From the NCBI GenBank assembly GCA_026225945.1, contig JAMJFZ010000818.1, positions 5,540,001 to 5,604,000 on the forward strand: a stretch of DNA of 64,000 nt, read 5' to 3'. The position numbers and the translations under genes were made by a program. The notes under the pieces are model-generated. The model was not told where the DNA came from and ran no database searches. It saw only the letters and a list, made by a program, of their open reading frames with translations. Positions 54,063-64,000 of this stretch are shown here, one piece after another (position 1 is the stretch's first letter; the number at the start of each line of letters is the position of its first letter). This DNA comes from Cricetomys ansorgei. Its lineage: Eukaryota > Chordata > Mammalia > Rodentia > Nesomyidae.

Positions 54063-54875
54063 AACAGGTTTCGATATAATAAAATTTCTGCTGAGTGGAT
54101 GCATACATGAATTCATTTATTCTCTGTATTTCACCTGTAGAAAGTGAAGTAAAACCTTATATTTGTAATTATATTTGGACAATTTATGACAATCTAGCAT
54201 ATTTGTGAATAGGGTAATTTAATCTCTCATTAACTGATGCTAATTACATGTGCAGTTATTTTGGAAAAGTGTGAACAATAAGAACAATTACAGACTTTGC
54301 ATTTATCATATTTTTAAGTCATCGTTTGAGAGGTTGAGCCAACCGGGAGATGAGTGTTCTCACCACTTGATTCTTGGTTTATTTTTTATTTAATTGAGTT
54401 TTAATGTTATGTAATATTGAATCGTAACCTAAAATATTAGAATTGCAATCAGTCTAAGCCTACACTGCATTCTCTCAAAGCCCGTTTTAAATTCTAAAAA
54501 TTGGTGTCACTTATAAATTTCATTATAATTTGAACATAATTAGAACCACTTCATGGTTAAGACTTCTACACAAAACAACTCATTCTCATACAGTTGTGCA
54601 ATTTATCCCAGAAAAGCACATGTTCTAGATACTTGACACTCAATGCTTCAAACTTTGAGACTTCTAAAATTTCTCTGTAGGAAAGAGAAATTATCTTCCT
54701 GTAATATTAAGTAAAGTTTATCAAGTTATATTTAGCCTTTTCCTGAGGCCTGGGTATAAACACAGTTTACACAGTGTGCTATAATATAGTAGGGACAATC
54801 CACCCACTTATAGAAGACATTACAGAACAAAACACGCTCTGGAAACATTTGCTTACTAGCGTGAAAGAGATAAGA
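54063..54875. other. AT-rich repeat-free block, conserved-element candidate
   Basis: About 800 bp at low GC and free of rodent repeats, with motifs such as 'gatgctaattacatgtgcag' and 'ttgaacataattagaacc'. It resembles conserved non-coding DNA; unproven. Confidence 0.35.
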
Positions 54876-54965
54876 AACATAAAGTTATCATTATCAATTG
54901 AGGAGGATGTGGGAGGCCCAGAGAAGGTAAAAGAGTGGCCACAGCTCAGCAGGTAATCATCTGGT
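54876..54965 (+). repeat. MIR SINE core
   Basis: 'gttatcattatcaattgagg', 'gtgggaggcccagagaaggt' and 'ggccacagctcagcaggtaa' match the MIR core in order. Confidence 0.65.
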
Positions 54966-55030
54966 AGAAATCAAAACAAAATTAAAAAAAATAAAAAGGG
55001 AGCATAAAACCTAACTTTCCCATTGTAGTT

Positions 55031-55241
55031 TTTTTTTTTAAGAAAAGGATTTTATTTTTATTTCTAATTATGCGTGTCTATGCGGTTATGAGTGTAGTGC
55101 CCTCAGAGGCCAGAAGAGGGCATCAGATACCACTGGAGCTAGCGTTAGAGCCGCTTGTGAGCTGCTGGGAACTGCACTTGGGTCCTCTACAAGAGCAGTA
55201 TGTGCTCCTTAACCACTGAGGCATCTCTCCAGTCCTCCATA
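55031..55241 (-). repeat. B2 SINE, antisense
   Basis: T-tract and 'aggattttatttttatttct', 'gccagaagagggcatcagat', 'ttgtgagctgctgggaactg' and head 'tgaggcatctctccagtcc'. Well preserved. Confidence 0.92.
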
Positions 55242-55284
55242 GAACTTGAAAAAAAACTTTATTCTAAAGTCACATTCATAAATC

Positions 55285-55400
55285 CTTCATCTAATCCTAA
55301 AAATAATTACCTTTCATATTTTACAAGGAGGAGGCTGAAGTTCAAAGATTTCTAAATAACATGTTAAGCCAGCCTTCCAGTCCTGACTATCTGTACTTTG
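55285..55400 (+). repeat. MIR SINE
   Basis: 'tcatctaatcctaaaaataa', 'tttacaaggaggaggctgaa' and 'gttcaaagatttctaaataa' follow the MIR core. Confidence 0.55.
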
Positions 55401-56715
55401 CGGGTTTCTAAGCCTTTGAGTCTAATGTCCAGACATGGCAGGCTTACTGACACCTGCCCTGCTGGCTGCACACTTTGCATTCTTCTGCCCCCTCCCCTGA
55501 TGCCTGTCTCTTAGCTCCTTCCTAACTTCTATCAGCACACCTCTCACTCTTTCGAATCTGGTACCTCAAATACGTTTGTGGGCTGAGATGAAAAAGCCTT
55601 TGAATTAGGGCCCAGGGAGCTCAGCGGCTCTCCCTTTCAAATCAAGTCATGAATGGAGGTGGCATTCATTCAGAGTGTGAAGCCTGCCTTGCTTACTTGG
55701 AGTCTCAGTTCCTTCTCCATCACGGTGCTTACTAGCTACGAGGCTTGCCACCAAGCGTGGATTCTGACTATAATACCCAAATAAAGCAAAAGTGCACAGT
55801 GATTAAAAACAGGCTGTTGAATGGTTTGTGTTGAGAGCTAGAGTATTCCCCCAAGGAAATCCAGTCCAGATTTCATGATCAATGATCAAATACAGTGACC
55901 AGAAGCTGTTTAAAGAAATCTGATGACTGATCAGATTTTATTCTCCTGGAGCTGGCATGGGCTTGAAAAGTTTCTCTTCGCACTTTCTATTACGGATACT
56001 GGAATTTAGACCAGGCTTTATTCAGTGGTAAAAGACAGGAAAGCCAGAGTTAAGGGAAAGAAACAGGAGATGTCTAAGATTTGAAAAGAGTGAATGCAGG
56101 ATTTCCTGGGGTGGGGGGGGGCAAGGGGTAGGCATGTAGCAATAGCCTTCCCCTCACTATCTTCGGATCTCCTGGCTTGAACACTTGAGAAGCGCTTCCT
56201 TTGTTCCTTGAGGACCAGGATTGCGCAGGTCTGGAAAGATAAACCTCCCCAACTGTAAATGACACCAACCCTGAGACCAGGTCCCACAGTGCTTAGATGT
56301 ACAAGCTTGACTGGGGAAGACTATGTCCCTGGCAGCGTCTACTGGCTCAACAGCCTCATCAGCTAGAATGGCTGGTATTATCCTGTTCGTATTCATGCCT
56401 ACCAAATTTGTTGAGGTTCCCCGACAACCGCTGGCTTTCTTGGCGTCTCTTGGGAGTCACCCGCTCCTTGGCACCTCTCAAGAAAACACAGGGACATCTT
56501 CTCCATTGTTACTATCTTTGGTGCCAGGTTCCTAATTAACCCAACAGTCACATTCCTGGATCTGATCGGGTCTCTCCATGGGGGTATCTGAAGGACTAAG
56601 GACACTTTGGCCTGAGAAGCTGATGAAAGGGTATTAGCGAAGGGCTCTGTGAGAGACTCTGGGCCGCCTAGGAGGCCAAAGCATAGCATCAATTTGGGGT
56701 TTATCAGCCACAATC
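55401..56715. other. Single-copy sequence, 1.3 kb
   Basis: No repeat recognised apart from a G-run (56113-56120). Frames of 80-104 aa lack domains and splice context. Confidence 0.4.
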
Positions 56716-57033
56716 AGATGCTGCGTGCATATGTGTACGCATGTATATGTGCATGTAGAGGTCAGAGGTCAACCTCAGGTGTCATCCTCAGACACCGTCC
56801 ACATGGTTCTTTTTTTTTTTTGGGACAGGCTCTCATTGGGATCTGAGGCTTACCCCTTAGGCTGGTCTGCCTGGTAAGAGAGCCCCAGGGACCCACGTGT
56901 CCCTGTCTCCCAGAACTGAGATTACAAGCATGCACCACCACACCTGGCTGTTTAATGTGGGATCTGGATATCAGCTCAGGTCTTTGCGCTTGTATGGTGA
57001 GCACTTACCCCACAGAGCCGTCTCCCCAGCCAC
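56716..57033 (-). repeat. B3-family SINE, antisense
   Basis: 'gtagaggtcagaggtcaacc', a T11 run, 'ctgagattacaagcatgcac' and 'cagagccgtctccccagcca'. Confidence 0.85.
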
Positions 57034-57760
57034 TGTTTCCTTCTGTCTCCTTTTCTGAAGCTTTTCCCAGTGCGAACTCTCCCCTCTCCCCCCAGGGTTG
57101 CCCCTGTTCGTCTTCATATTCCTAACAACTTAAGTCATGCACTGCACATGTCCTTGAATATACCCACTGCTGTGCACCTCGGGGAGGCAGAGTGCTGCCC
57201 CGTTCATCTCTCTCACGGCAGTGGGCTGCAGCATTGCTGGGACGCTACCTCACTCATGACTTGCACAGGACTCTGTCGATCCTTCCACATTCGTTTTCCC
57301 TAGAACGCGCAATAGCCTGGCTACATAGACGCTGTCGAGGATCTCAGGGATGCGGGAAGAACTGCACCACTCGAGAGAAGATCCTCTGCCTCTTCTCAGC
57401 CACTGAGCCGCTGTTCTCAGGATGTATGGAGATGGCCTAAGGGACCTGCAGCACCTTAGCATCTGGGCCCTGTCTCATAAACCATGTGCCCTACGGACCT
57501 TCTCCCTGCATGACCAACCTCAACAGTCCCACCCCTCCATGCTTCCCAAGCAAACTCAGCTTTTGGCACGGGCTTGTCATCACCAAGGCCTGCAATGCTC
57601 TGGTGCAGCATGGCTGTCTCTGTCTTACGCTCTACCAGTAGGCATATGGAGCATCCCATAAGCACCCACCTAAGAGGCCTGCTAGCATCTGGACCACATG
57701 ACTCACCATTGCCCTCGTGACCCTCAAGGCTATCTATAATCGCCTGGTTTCTTCATTTGC
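57034..57760. other. Unassigned, possibly L2 upstream part
   Basis: Pyrimidine-rich blocks at 57060-57100. It may be the older body of the L2 that ends at 57.9 kb. Confidence 0.3.
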
Positions 57761-57895
57761 TAGCTTGTTAACTGCCTGTCTCTTCCACGTAAACTTTATG
57801 AGGTCAGAGACCCTATTTGTCAACTCTGATGCATCCCTAAAGTGTAAGCCCAGTACTAAATAAATATTTAATGATAGAACAAATGAATCCTTAAT
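57761..57895 (+). repeat. L2 LINE 3' end
   Basis: 'actgcctgtctcttccacgt', 'atgaggtcagagaccctatt' and 'tactaaataaatatttaatg' give the classic L2 end (…gcagggac…aataaatatttgttgaa). Confidence 0.75.
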
Positions 57896-57971
57896 AGAAA
57901 AAAATGATGAATGGCGCAGACTCCAAAATTAATGGAGATTATTCTCGCTTTAAAGAAAACAGGATCCAGGA

Positions 57972-58001
57972 GTAGCTGGGAGACTGAGGCAGGAGAACTG
58001 C
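57972..58001 (+). repeat. B1/B4-type SINE, left flank of array
   Basis: 'gggagactgaggcaggagaa' corresponds to the B1 segment just before its internal duplication. Confidence 0.75.
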
Positions 58002-58410
58002 GAGTCTGAGGCTAGCCTGGAGACACAAGGAGTCTGAGGCTAGCCTGGAGACACAGGGAGTCTGAGGCTAGCCTGGAGACACGGAGTAGTCTGAGGCTAG
58101 CCTGGAGACACAGGGAGTCTGAGGCTAGTCTGGAGACACAGGGAGTCTGAGGCTAGTCTGGAGACACAGGGAGTCTGAGGCTAGTCTGGAGACACAGGGA
58201 GTCTGAGGCTAGCCTGGAGACACAGGGAGTCTGAGGCTAGCCTGGAGACACAGGGAGTCTGAGGCTAGCCTGGAGACACAGGGAGTCTGAGGCTAGCCTG
58301 GAGACACAGGGAGTCTGAGGCTAGCCTGGAGACACAGGGAGTAGTCTGAGGCTAGCCTGGAGACACAGGGAGTCTGAGGCTAGTCTTGAGGCTAGTCTTC
58401 AGTACACAGG
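58002..58410 (+). repeat. 28-bp minisatellite grown from the B1 internal duplication
   Basis: Fourteen clear units plus two degenerate ones of 'gagtctgaggctagcctgg' followed by gagacacagg-like ends (28 bp). The unit matches the segment that B1 elements carry twice as their 29-bp duplication. Units 4 and 13 share a GTAG insertion and units 5-7 share ctagtctgg, so expansion went by blocks. Confidence 0.92.
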
Positions 58411-58460
58411 GAGTGTGAGGACAGCCTAAGATGCAGGAGGAACCTTGTCTCAAAAACAGA
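58411..58460 (+). repeat. B1/B4-type SINE, right flank of array
   Basis: 'tgaggacagcctaagatgca' and 'ccttgtctcaaaaacagaga' match the end of a B1 or B4 with its A-rich tail. Confidence 0.75.
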
Positions 58461-59811
58461 GAGAGGGAGAGGGGGGTATATTTAGAAATAGTTTCATAAT
58501 ATTTATAAAAGTCAATCATCACTGCTTCCTGTGATCAAAGACAAGGTTTATCAACTTTCAAAAGTTACATAAAATCAAAGTTTGTAAACAAAGCCATTTT
58601 ACCTCCTGGCAAAATAGCAGGCACTGCTATCAAACTGCACCCCCTAAATTCAACCCTCCCCCCAACAGTCCTGGAAATAAGTTCTCCTGTTAGAGTTAGA
58701 CACTGGTATTAACATAAAATAATAGCTCTCAAACACACTCCTTGAGAGACATTGTCCTGTGACTCTGTGGTAATGCAGCAGTAAAGATACTGTCAGGTAC
58801 ACAGAAGTGACAGGGCACCGAGCAAGCTAAGATCATCGGGAAATTTGCATATAGAATTGGACTGGACGGAATGACCAAAGCAAACACACCTAGGAAACTC
58901 TGACACGTAGATGCGATTATTCGAGCACCCCTGTTCTCTGTGCTTTCTCAGGCAGCTGGGCACCTATTCAGGCAACAGCGCAGCTGTGCTGGGATTAGCT
59001 AAGAGTCTAATTTACAGGGAGAATAAGAGTCTCATAACCCGAGAGTCTCATAACCTTGGCTTCTCCGAACCCAAGGCAAAATGTGTGAGGCAAACAGAGG
59101 CCCTACTATGTGCTGTGCACAGAGCCAGGCTCCTAACAAGTGTCTTTTCTTCTTGTGATAGTCTAGTGCTCCCTTTGTGTGGTGTTCTGACTCTCTAGCT
59201 GCACTTCCTGGGGTAGTGAGGAAAAACACCATCCCTCACCACCCTTGCTATGGAGTCCGGGTTCCCCGTCAATAGTCTTTCTTTTCCACGGAACAGTGAC
59301 CTGTAAATTGAGCTTCAAGAGCCTTCACCACAAGGAATTTCTGGGGAAACACAGCACAGACTGCAGGAGCCCACTCCAGGAGTGAAGAGGGGAGAGATGG
59401 ACAAGTTGTGAAGCTGACACCTGAAGGGTATAAACAGGTACCTTTTGTTCTCCCTGCTCACTGCAAAGGGACATTTAAGAGACGGGGATGGCTGGAGAGC
59501 TGCACAGGCCATGGGGACTGAAGGTGTTTCAATGTAACTAGAGAGGGTAGAGCTGAGTAACAGCTCGTGGCCCAAGACAGGCTCAGGGCCTTCCGTCTAC
59601 TTACTGAAGCAGAGCAGAAGGATTCCCACACTGAGGTAAAGATGCTCAACCCACTCAACCCCATCAACCCCCTGGACATGGGACAGGAGTGCCAAGAGGA
59701 GGCTAGGATTCACTTTCAAGCAGCTTCTGCCTCCTGAAGAGGCCTACAAGCCATGGCAGGGACAGGAAGGAGCAAGGAGTACCAGCCAAAACAGAGTCAT
59801 GAACATGAGTC
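58461..59811. other. Single-copy sequence, 1.35 kb
   Basis: Repeat-free. 58480-58620 is AT-rich. No exon supported. Confidence 0.4.
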
Positions 59812-60021
59812 AGATTCATGTAGCCCAGGCTGGACTTGAACTGGATGGGAAGCTAAGGGTGACCTGGAACTCCTCACCCTCCTGCCTCCATCTCCAGCGT
59901 GCTAGGATTCTGGGCGTGCCCCAGTAGACCTGGTTTCTGCGGTGCCGGGGGTGGAACCCAGGGCTCCGTGGGTGCTAGGTAAGCAAGTGCTCTGCCAACT
60001 GAGCTACATCACCGACCCGCT
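59812..60021 (-). repeat. B4 SINE, antisense
   Basis: 'catgtagcccaggctggact', 'tgcctccatctccagcgtgc', 'ggtggaacccagggctccgt' and 'caactgagctacatcaccga'. Confidence 0.9.
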
Positions 60022-61273
60022 CTTGATTTTCTCATAGTCAACAAAGGGGCAATTTTAAAGGCACTGCACACAGAGTGAAGACTGTTGGTTCCCAAAGGCA
60101 GAGGGAGAGACCTCGCAAGGAACAGTAGACGGCTACTTTCTCAGCCCATCCACTTGTATTATAGGAGAGGGTCAGGACTGCTAAAAAAAAAAAAAGAAGG
60201 GAATCTATAAATAAAGGATTTTTTTTCCCATTCAATTCTTATACTTCAGAGCCTGGGAAGTGAGTTCCTGCCGCTCAAGATCTTCAAAGTGGTTCTGAAG
60301 TACAAGCTCCAGTTAACACCACAATTCTACTCACAGGATTCATTTGTCAGGCATCCATGTTATTCTTTTTTCTTTCAGGAACTACCATGGTAAATATGAG
60401 AGGTCTCTGAGATATTTGCTGGACACCCTGTGGGGCCAGTAACAAGGAATGTTTTTCCTTTATACGAAATCGCCTTCTCATAATTCCACTGTGGTCCCTA
60501 AATTTAATACAGCATTTAGTGTAATAATCAGAGAATCAATAAACTAAAAATAATTTAATACAGGATACTGTTTCTCTTACACTTTGATTAATTTTGTAAC
60601 ATTGTTTTAGACGTTAGCACCAACACAGAATTAGAAAGTTAGATAGTAATTACATAAAATGTAATTAGTGTAACTTGCAGAATAACCTTAATATAGATGA
60701 TGACACAAAGGAAGAGAAAGCTGAGTCTGGAGGGCGCCCTTCAGAGCAGCATGGCTGCACAGAAGAGGGATTAATGAGGGTTCTTTAGGAATCCATGAAG
60801 CAGGCTGTTCATGAGCATCAGTCAAGCCCCCACTCAGTCACTGAAGCAACTTCTCTACACTCCCCTGCACACCTCGAAGGAGCCAGGGTACAGCGGCAAA
60901 CACACTCATGGAGAAAAGACTTAGGAGAGAGGAGACACGAGGGTTCCAGAGAGAAGGCTACGTACGGTGCCTGGGCCACACAGAGAGGCACACATTTGAA
61001 CCTGGACCATGAAGATGGCTCCGGGCTAATTGAGAATCTTAAGAGAAGGAAGAGAAAGTGAAGGAACTGTTAACTGGATGGATCATCATCCAGAGGAGTG
61101 AAAGACCTGAGGTAACAAGAAACCCTTGGCGAGACAGCTTAGGGAGAAAAGAGAACAGAAGCAAGTACCTGACACAAGAGGTGAGGGGGCCACGCACCTC
61201 GAGGAGGAGCCTAGAGGAACTGGCCAAGGGAGAACAGAAACTGCATGGTGTTGAAGAGGGGGAGGGGCGGCCG
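60022..61273. other. Single-copy block with conserved-element candidate
   Basis: 60400-60720 is AT-rich and debris-free with 'aaaatgtaattagtgtaact' and 'gattaattttgtaacattg'. An A-rich run is at 60182-60194. No gene recognised. Confidence 0.4.
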
Positions 61274-61512
61274 GGGCTGGGGTTCAGTTGGGGTGGGGCT
61301 TGCCTAGCAGCTTTGAAGCCTTGGGTTCAAATGCCAGTGCTCCAGGAACCAACTGCACGGGCATTTGGTGCATGCCTGAAATCTTAGCAATCAGGAGGTG
61401 AGGACAGGAAGTCAAAAGTTCAAGGTCATCCCGGCTACATAGAGGGTTTGAGGCCAATCTGAAATACGTGACACACCCTGTCTCACAAAGAAAGAAGAGA
61501 AAGAAATAGAGG
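61274..61512 (+). repeat. B4 SINE
   Basis: 'ggcttgcctagcagctttga', 'aagttcaaggtcatcccggc' and 'caccctgtctcacaaagaaa'. The head is worn. Confidence 0.8.
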
Positions 61513-61518
61513 TGGTTG

Positions 61519-61584
61519 AGGAGGAGGAAGAAGAGGAGGGGGAGGAGGGGAGGAAGGAGAGAGGAGGAACGGGGAGGAAAGATA
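61519..61584. repeat. Homopurine (AGG-rich) tract
   Basis: About 66 bp almost all A/G after the B4 tail. Confidence 0.85.
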
Positions 61585-62263
61585 GTTCCAAGAGTTGATA
61601 AAATCAATGTAAGACAGGGAAGTATCCATGACTGTGACGACGGAGCTGTGCCTCCAAAACCAAGAAGGAAACTTGGGGGGCACCTTCTGGATGCTGACAC
61701 TGGTCTTCATCTCCGTCCACAGCTCCTCGGGCTTCTGGCTCAGGTTTGCCTTCTCTGCATCCTTTCACCTGTTGCTATCGCCCGTAACAGAGTGTGCACG
61801 TCCTGAGGGAAATGTATACGCACTAGAAACGTCTGCTTAACTGAACGTACTTAGCTGAACTATCCCATGGCCTAACAGTACAATTCTGCATGCTCTGCCA
61901 GTCTGATTTTGCAAGGCTACTCAAATCAAAGTACAGCGCCTCTGATACAACCATTTGTATGTCCGTTATGACCATTCTTACAAAGTTTTTGGTAAATGAA
62001 AACGTATGTCGCATAATCTTTATTTTAAAAGGTTTAAGACACACTTTGTCAGGCAGGTTCCGAATAAGGGAGGGCAAGCATGACAGAAAGCAGAAGTACG
62101 ATGCTGTGCATCTGCATACATACAGGGAATGGGATTGCGGGGGTTTTTCTCTGCTTGCTCACATCTTTTACACTTGTCTAATATATTACAATGAATATGC
62201 ATTATGTTAAACTTAGAAAATCATGGACAGCAATAATCAAGTCCTATTAGTACAAAGAGAGAA
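61585..62263. other. Single-copy sequence
   Basis: No recognised repeat or gene. The 96-aa plus frame starts within the purine tract and is probably spurious. Confidence 0.4.
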
Positions 62264-62375
62264 AGACAGCGGAGAGATGGCTAAGTTGGTAACATGCTTG
62301 TCCCTCAGCCATGAAGACAGGAGTGAGGATCCCTGGAACCCATGTGAAGCTGGACTCAGCAGGACACGCCAGGAT
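62264..62375 (+). repeat. B3-family SINE, truncated
   Basis: 'cggagagatggctaagttgg' and 'gaggatccctggaacccatg'. The 3' half is missing. Confidence 0.6.
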
Positions 62376-62549
62376 CTGAGCGCTGTTTCCGAGAGTGTTT
62401 CAGAACATCACTACACGGTACATGTCCCCTTCGCAGCTATTCCCATCAGCACGCGCAGCATACTCTCTTGACCAGTGCATGTGGTGGAGACAGCCAGAGA
62501 TGTCCAGGGCTGATGTGTAAGTTCAAACGAGGCTACCTGGAAGCCCTGC

Positions 62550-62900
62550 CCCTGTGTGTAACTGTAGCGGAACACTTGGAAGACGTTTTTGTTATTTTGG
62601 TTTCTTTAAAAACACAAAATGGAGTTTGGACTAGCTTTATGTTACCACCCCAGGTGTGGTGGATGTTTATGAGTTGGATTTGGAATGCTTGATGCAGGTG
62701 GCTATAATTTGGTTAGATGCAGTCTCTCTGGCACGTGTAGCTTGTTCTTGGGATTGTGTGCCACTTGGGTTTATGGGAACTTTCGCTAGGGTATAAAAGG
62801 TCTGAAGCCTGAGAGCCAGAGGCTGGGGCGTGTTGATTATGGTTCATTGGTTGGTTTGTCTGTCATTATCATGTTGATTCTTACTTAAAAGAACAAAGTT
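62550..62900 (+). mobile_element. Candidate ERVL/MT2-like LTR
   Basis: 'ccacttgggtttatgggaac' followed by a clear TATA box 'gggtataaaagg' (62789-62800) and 'gcctgagagccagaggctgg' resembles rodent MERVL-type LTRs. Ends not determined. Confidence 0.4.
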
Positions 62901-63403
62901 TGGAGAGATTGAGGTTATAGTGAGCTGAGATGCTAGTCTGACTCACTGTCAGCTAGTCCTCTTCAAGCTTAGGACAGCCTAAAAGAGGCTGTGAAGATTT
63001 CTACCTTTCTCTCATTCTATATCAAGGCCGCCTGCAAAAGCAGTGAAGATTTCTTTCTATCTTTCCTTTCTCTTTCCCTAAATCGAGGGTAAAAGATTGT
63101 AGTTAACAACCACACATGGCTTCACGTACCAGAACCCAACTGTTGCTCCCCATCTGCCAAGACAGATGTGCTGGCCAGTTTCATCGAGAGCTGTCACTGG
63201 AGGGACGATGCTGTGTTACAATAAAGCTGCACAGACCAGACCAGCGCCATCCAGGTTCCCAAGCTAAGGTGATGAATGCTGCCTGGTCACATCTCTTAGT
63301 CCTGCATGGTTCAGACTTAAGGGGTATGCAAGGCTTAACTGAAATTCTACACAGTATAGACACGTGGTCACAAATGATATAACTGACTCTCCATTGTCAT
63401 GAA
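62901..63403. other. Unassigned, possibly LTR-associated
   Basis: 'agaggctgtgaagatttcta' and 'agcagtgaagatttctttct' form a weak repeat of each other at 62980 and 63040. Nothing else recognised. Confidence 0.3.
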
Positions 63404-63848
63404 TGTTAGGGGCAGACGGAAGGAGACCCCCCGAGAAATCACCAGGACTCGAGATCGATGCAAAAGCAGGAGGTTTATTTCCAACGCGTTGGGGTCCACT
63501 CCCACAGACTCCTCAAGCGAGGCAGGTGGGAGTGACCATCGGCACACTCCGAGCATGGTTTATATATGCTTTTCAAAGGCAGAGCCCAGCAACAGAGTAC
63601 CAGGCGCATTCTATTGGTCACATAGTCATGTGGGTACGGACCCTCAAACTGATTGGTGCTGGCATACAGCAATGTTGCAGGCTCCTAGAAAATGCAAGCT
63701 CGGGGTTTTAATCAATGCGGGTGGGGGAAACTCCTAGCCCAAGGCGGTCAGTCAGTGGTCCATACGTTGTTCATCCCAGAAACTGTCTTTCTTATCCTAG
63801 TTCCGGAAACTGTTCTGAGTCACCTTGCCCCTGACTTGGGCCTACACA
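63404..63848 (-). mobile_element. Well-preserved antisense LTR (class II-like)
   Basis: On the minus strand: start 'tgtgtaggcccaagtcaggg', CCAAT boxes (63651-63655 and 63613-63617), a TATA box (catatataaacc, about 63559-63569), a poly(A) signal AATAAA (63474-63479) and an end '…cccctaaca'. This is textbook U3-R-U5 spacing in 445 bp. No primer-binding site follows the 3' end, so it behaves as a solo LTR. The 5' edge could extend to about 63918. Confidence 0.7.
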
Positions 63849-64000
63849 GTTTTAGTGCTCTTAGAAGCCTGACTAAAGTAGGCCGCTTTGTTCTTGTCCT
63901 TTCAGTCACGGGGCTTCATCATTCACTGCTTGCTTTTTCTTCAGTCATAATTTTGGGGCCAGATAGGTATGAGTCAAAGAAAGGAAAATATAAAAATTGC
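63849..64000. other. Sequence to window edge
   Basis: Either the outer U3 of the LTR (to about 63918) or flanking DNA; the window ends before this can be settled. Confidence 0.3.

Noticed and set aside
58002..58410. Array considered as a CRISPR-like repeat
   Set aside because: Units are contiguous with no spacers and derive from a SINE; the genome is mammalian.

Overview
This window reads as non-coding nuclear DNA of a muroid rodent, more likely a cricetid or similar muroid than house mouse. The evidence is the repeat mix. B1, B2, B3, B4 and ID SINEs are dense, there are two rodent URR1 hAT transposons, rodent LTRs are common, and there is a rodent-type L1 3' UTR. Mammal-wide fossils (MIR, L2, L1M, a Tigger-like element) lie beneath them. 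The youngest B1 (53732) carries a 'gatctctgtgagttcgaggc' core typical of hamster, vole and deer-mouse B1s, although rat also has it. No bacterial, viral or plasmid features are present. I found no intact protein-coding gene, no CpG island and no structural RNA gene.

Layout. 1-17 kb: single-copy DNA broken up by B3, B4 and B2 SINEs, several of them nested, with a rodent L1 3' UTR at 9.8-10.35 kb and CA/TG repeats. 17-26 kb: LTR-rich, with two convergent fragments of one LTR family (17.8-18.9 kb), MaLR-like rodent LTRs (19.0, 19.7, 25.3 and 25.7 kb), a MIR and a 21-bp minisatellite. 26-46 kb: long single-copy stretches, a Tigger-like fossil, a URR1 inside a B3, an LTR inside a B3, an L1M 3' end, and a 52-bp tandem array made of ID-like promoter units (43.6-44.0 kb). 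46.6-50.9 kb: one old antisense L1M ORF2 remnant split by five or so younger insertions. 51-64 kb: SINEs, three MIR/L2 fossils, a B1-derived 28-bp minisatellite (58.0-58.4 kb), and a well-preserved antisense LTR at the right end (63.4-63.85 kb).

What could be functional. Several AT-rich repeat-free blocks (for example 11.2-11.7, 28.5-28.7, 39.9-40.3, 42.7-43.1, 54.1-54.8 and 60.4-60.7 kb) have the texture of conserved non-coding elements, but this cannot be shown from one genome. A few spots have paired splice signals. The best are a 22-nt minus-strand microexon candidate at 10647-10668 and a 50-nt plus-strand exon candidate at 33968-34017. If real, the window would be intron of a large gene or of a lncRNA.

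No exciting new system was found. The most unusual content is tandem arrays that have grown out of SINEs: a B1 internal duplication run up to about 14 copies, an ID-head array with repeated pol III A-box sequences, a B3-internal 14-mer array, and a 21-bp array in a B3 tail. The CA/TG microsatellites also tend to sit at B3 3' tails with matching polarity. SINE subfamily names and edges are by eye; edges are good to about 10-30 bp.
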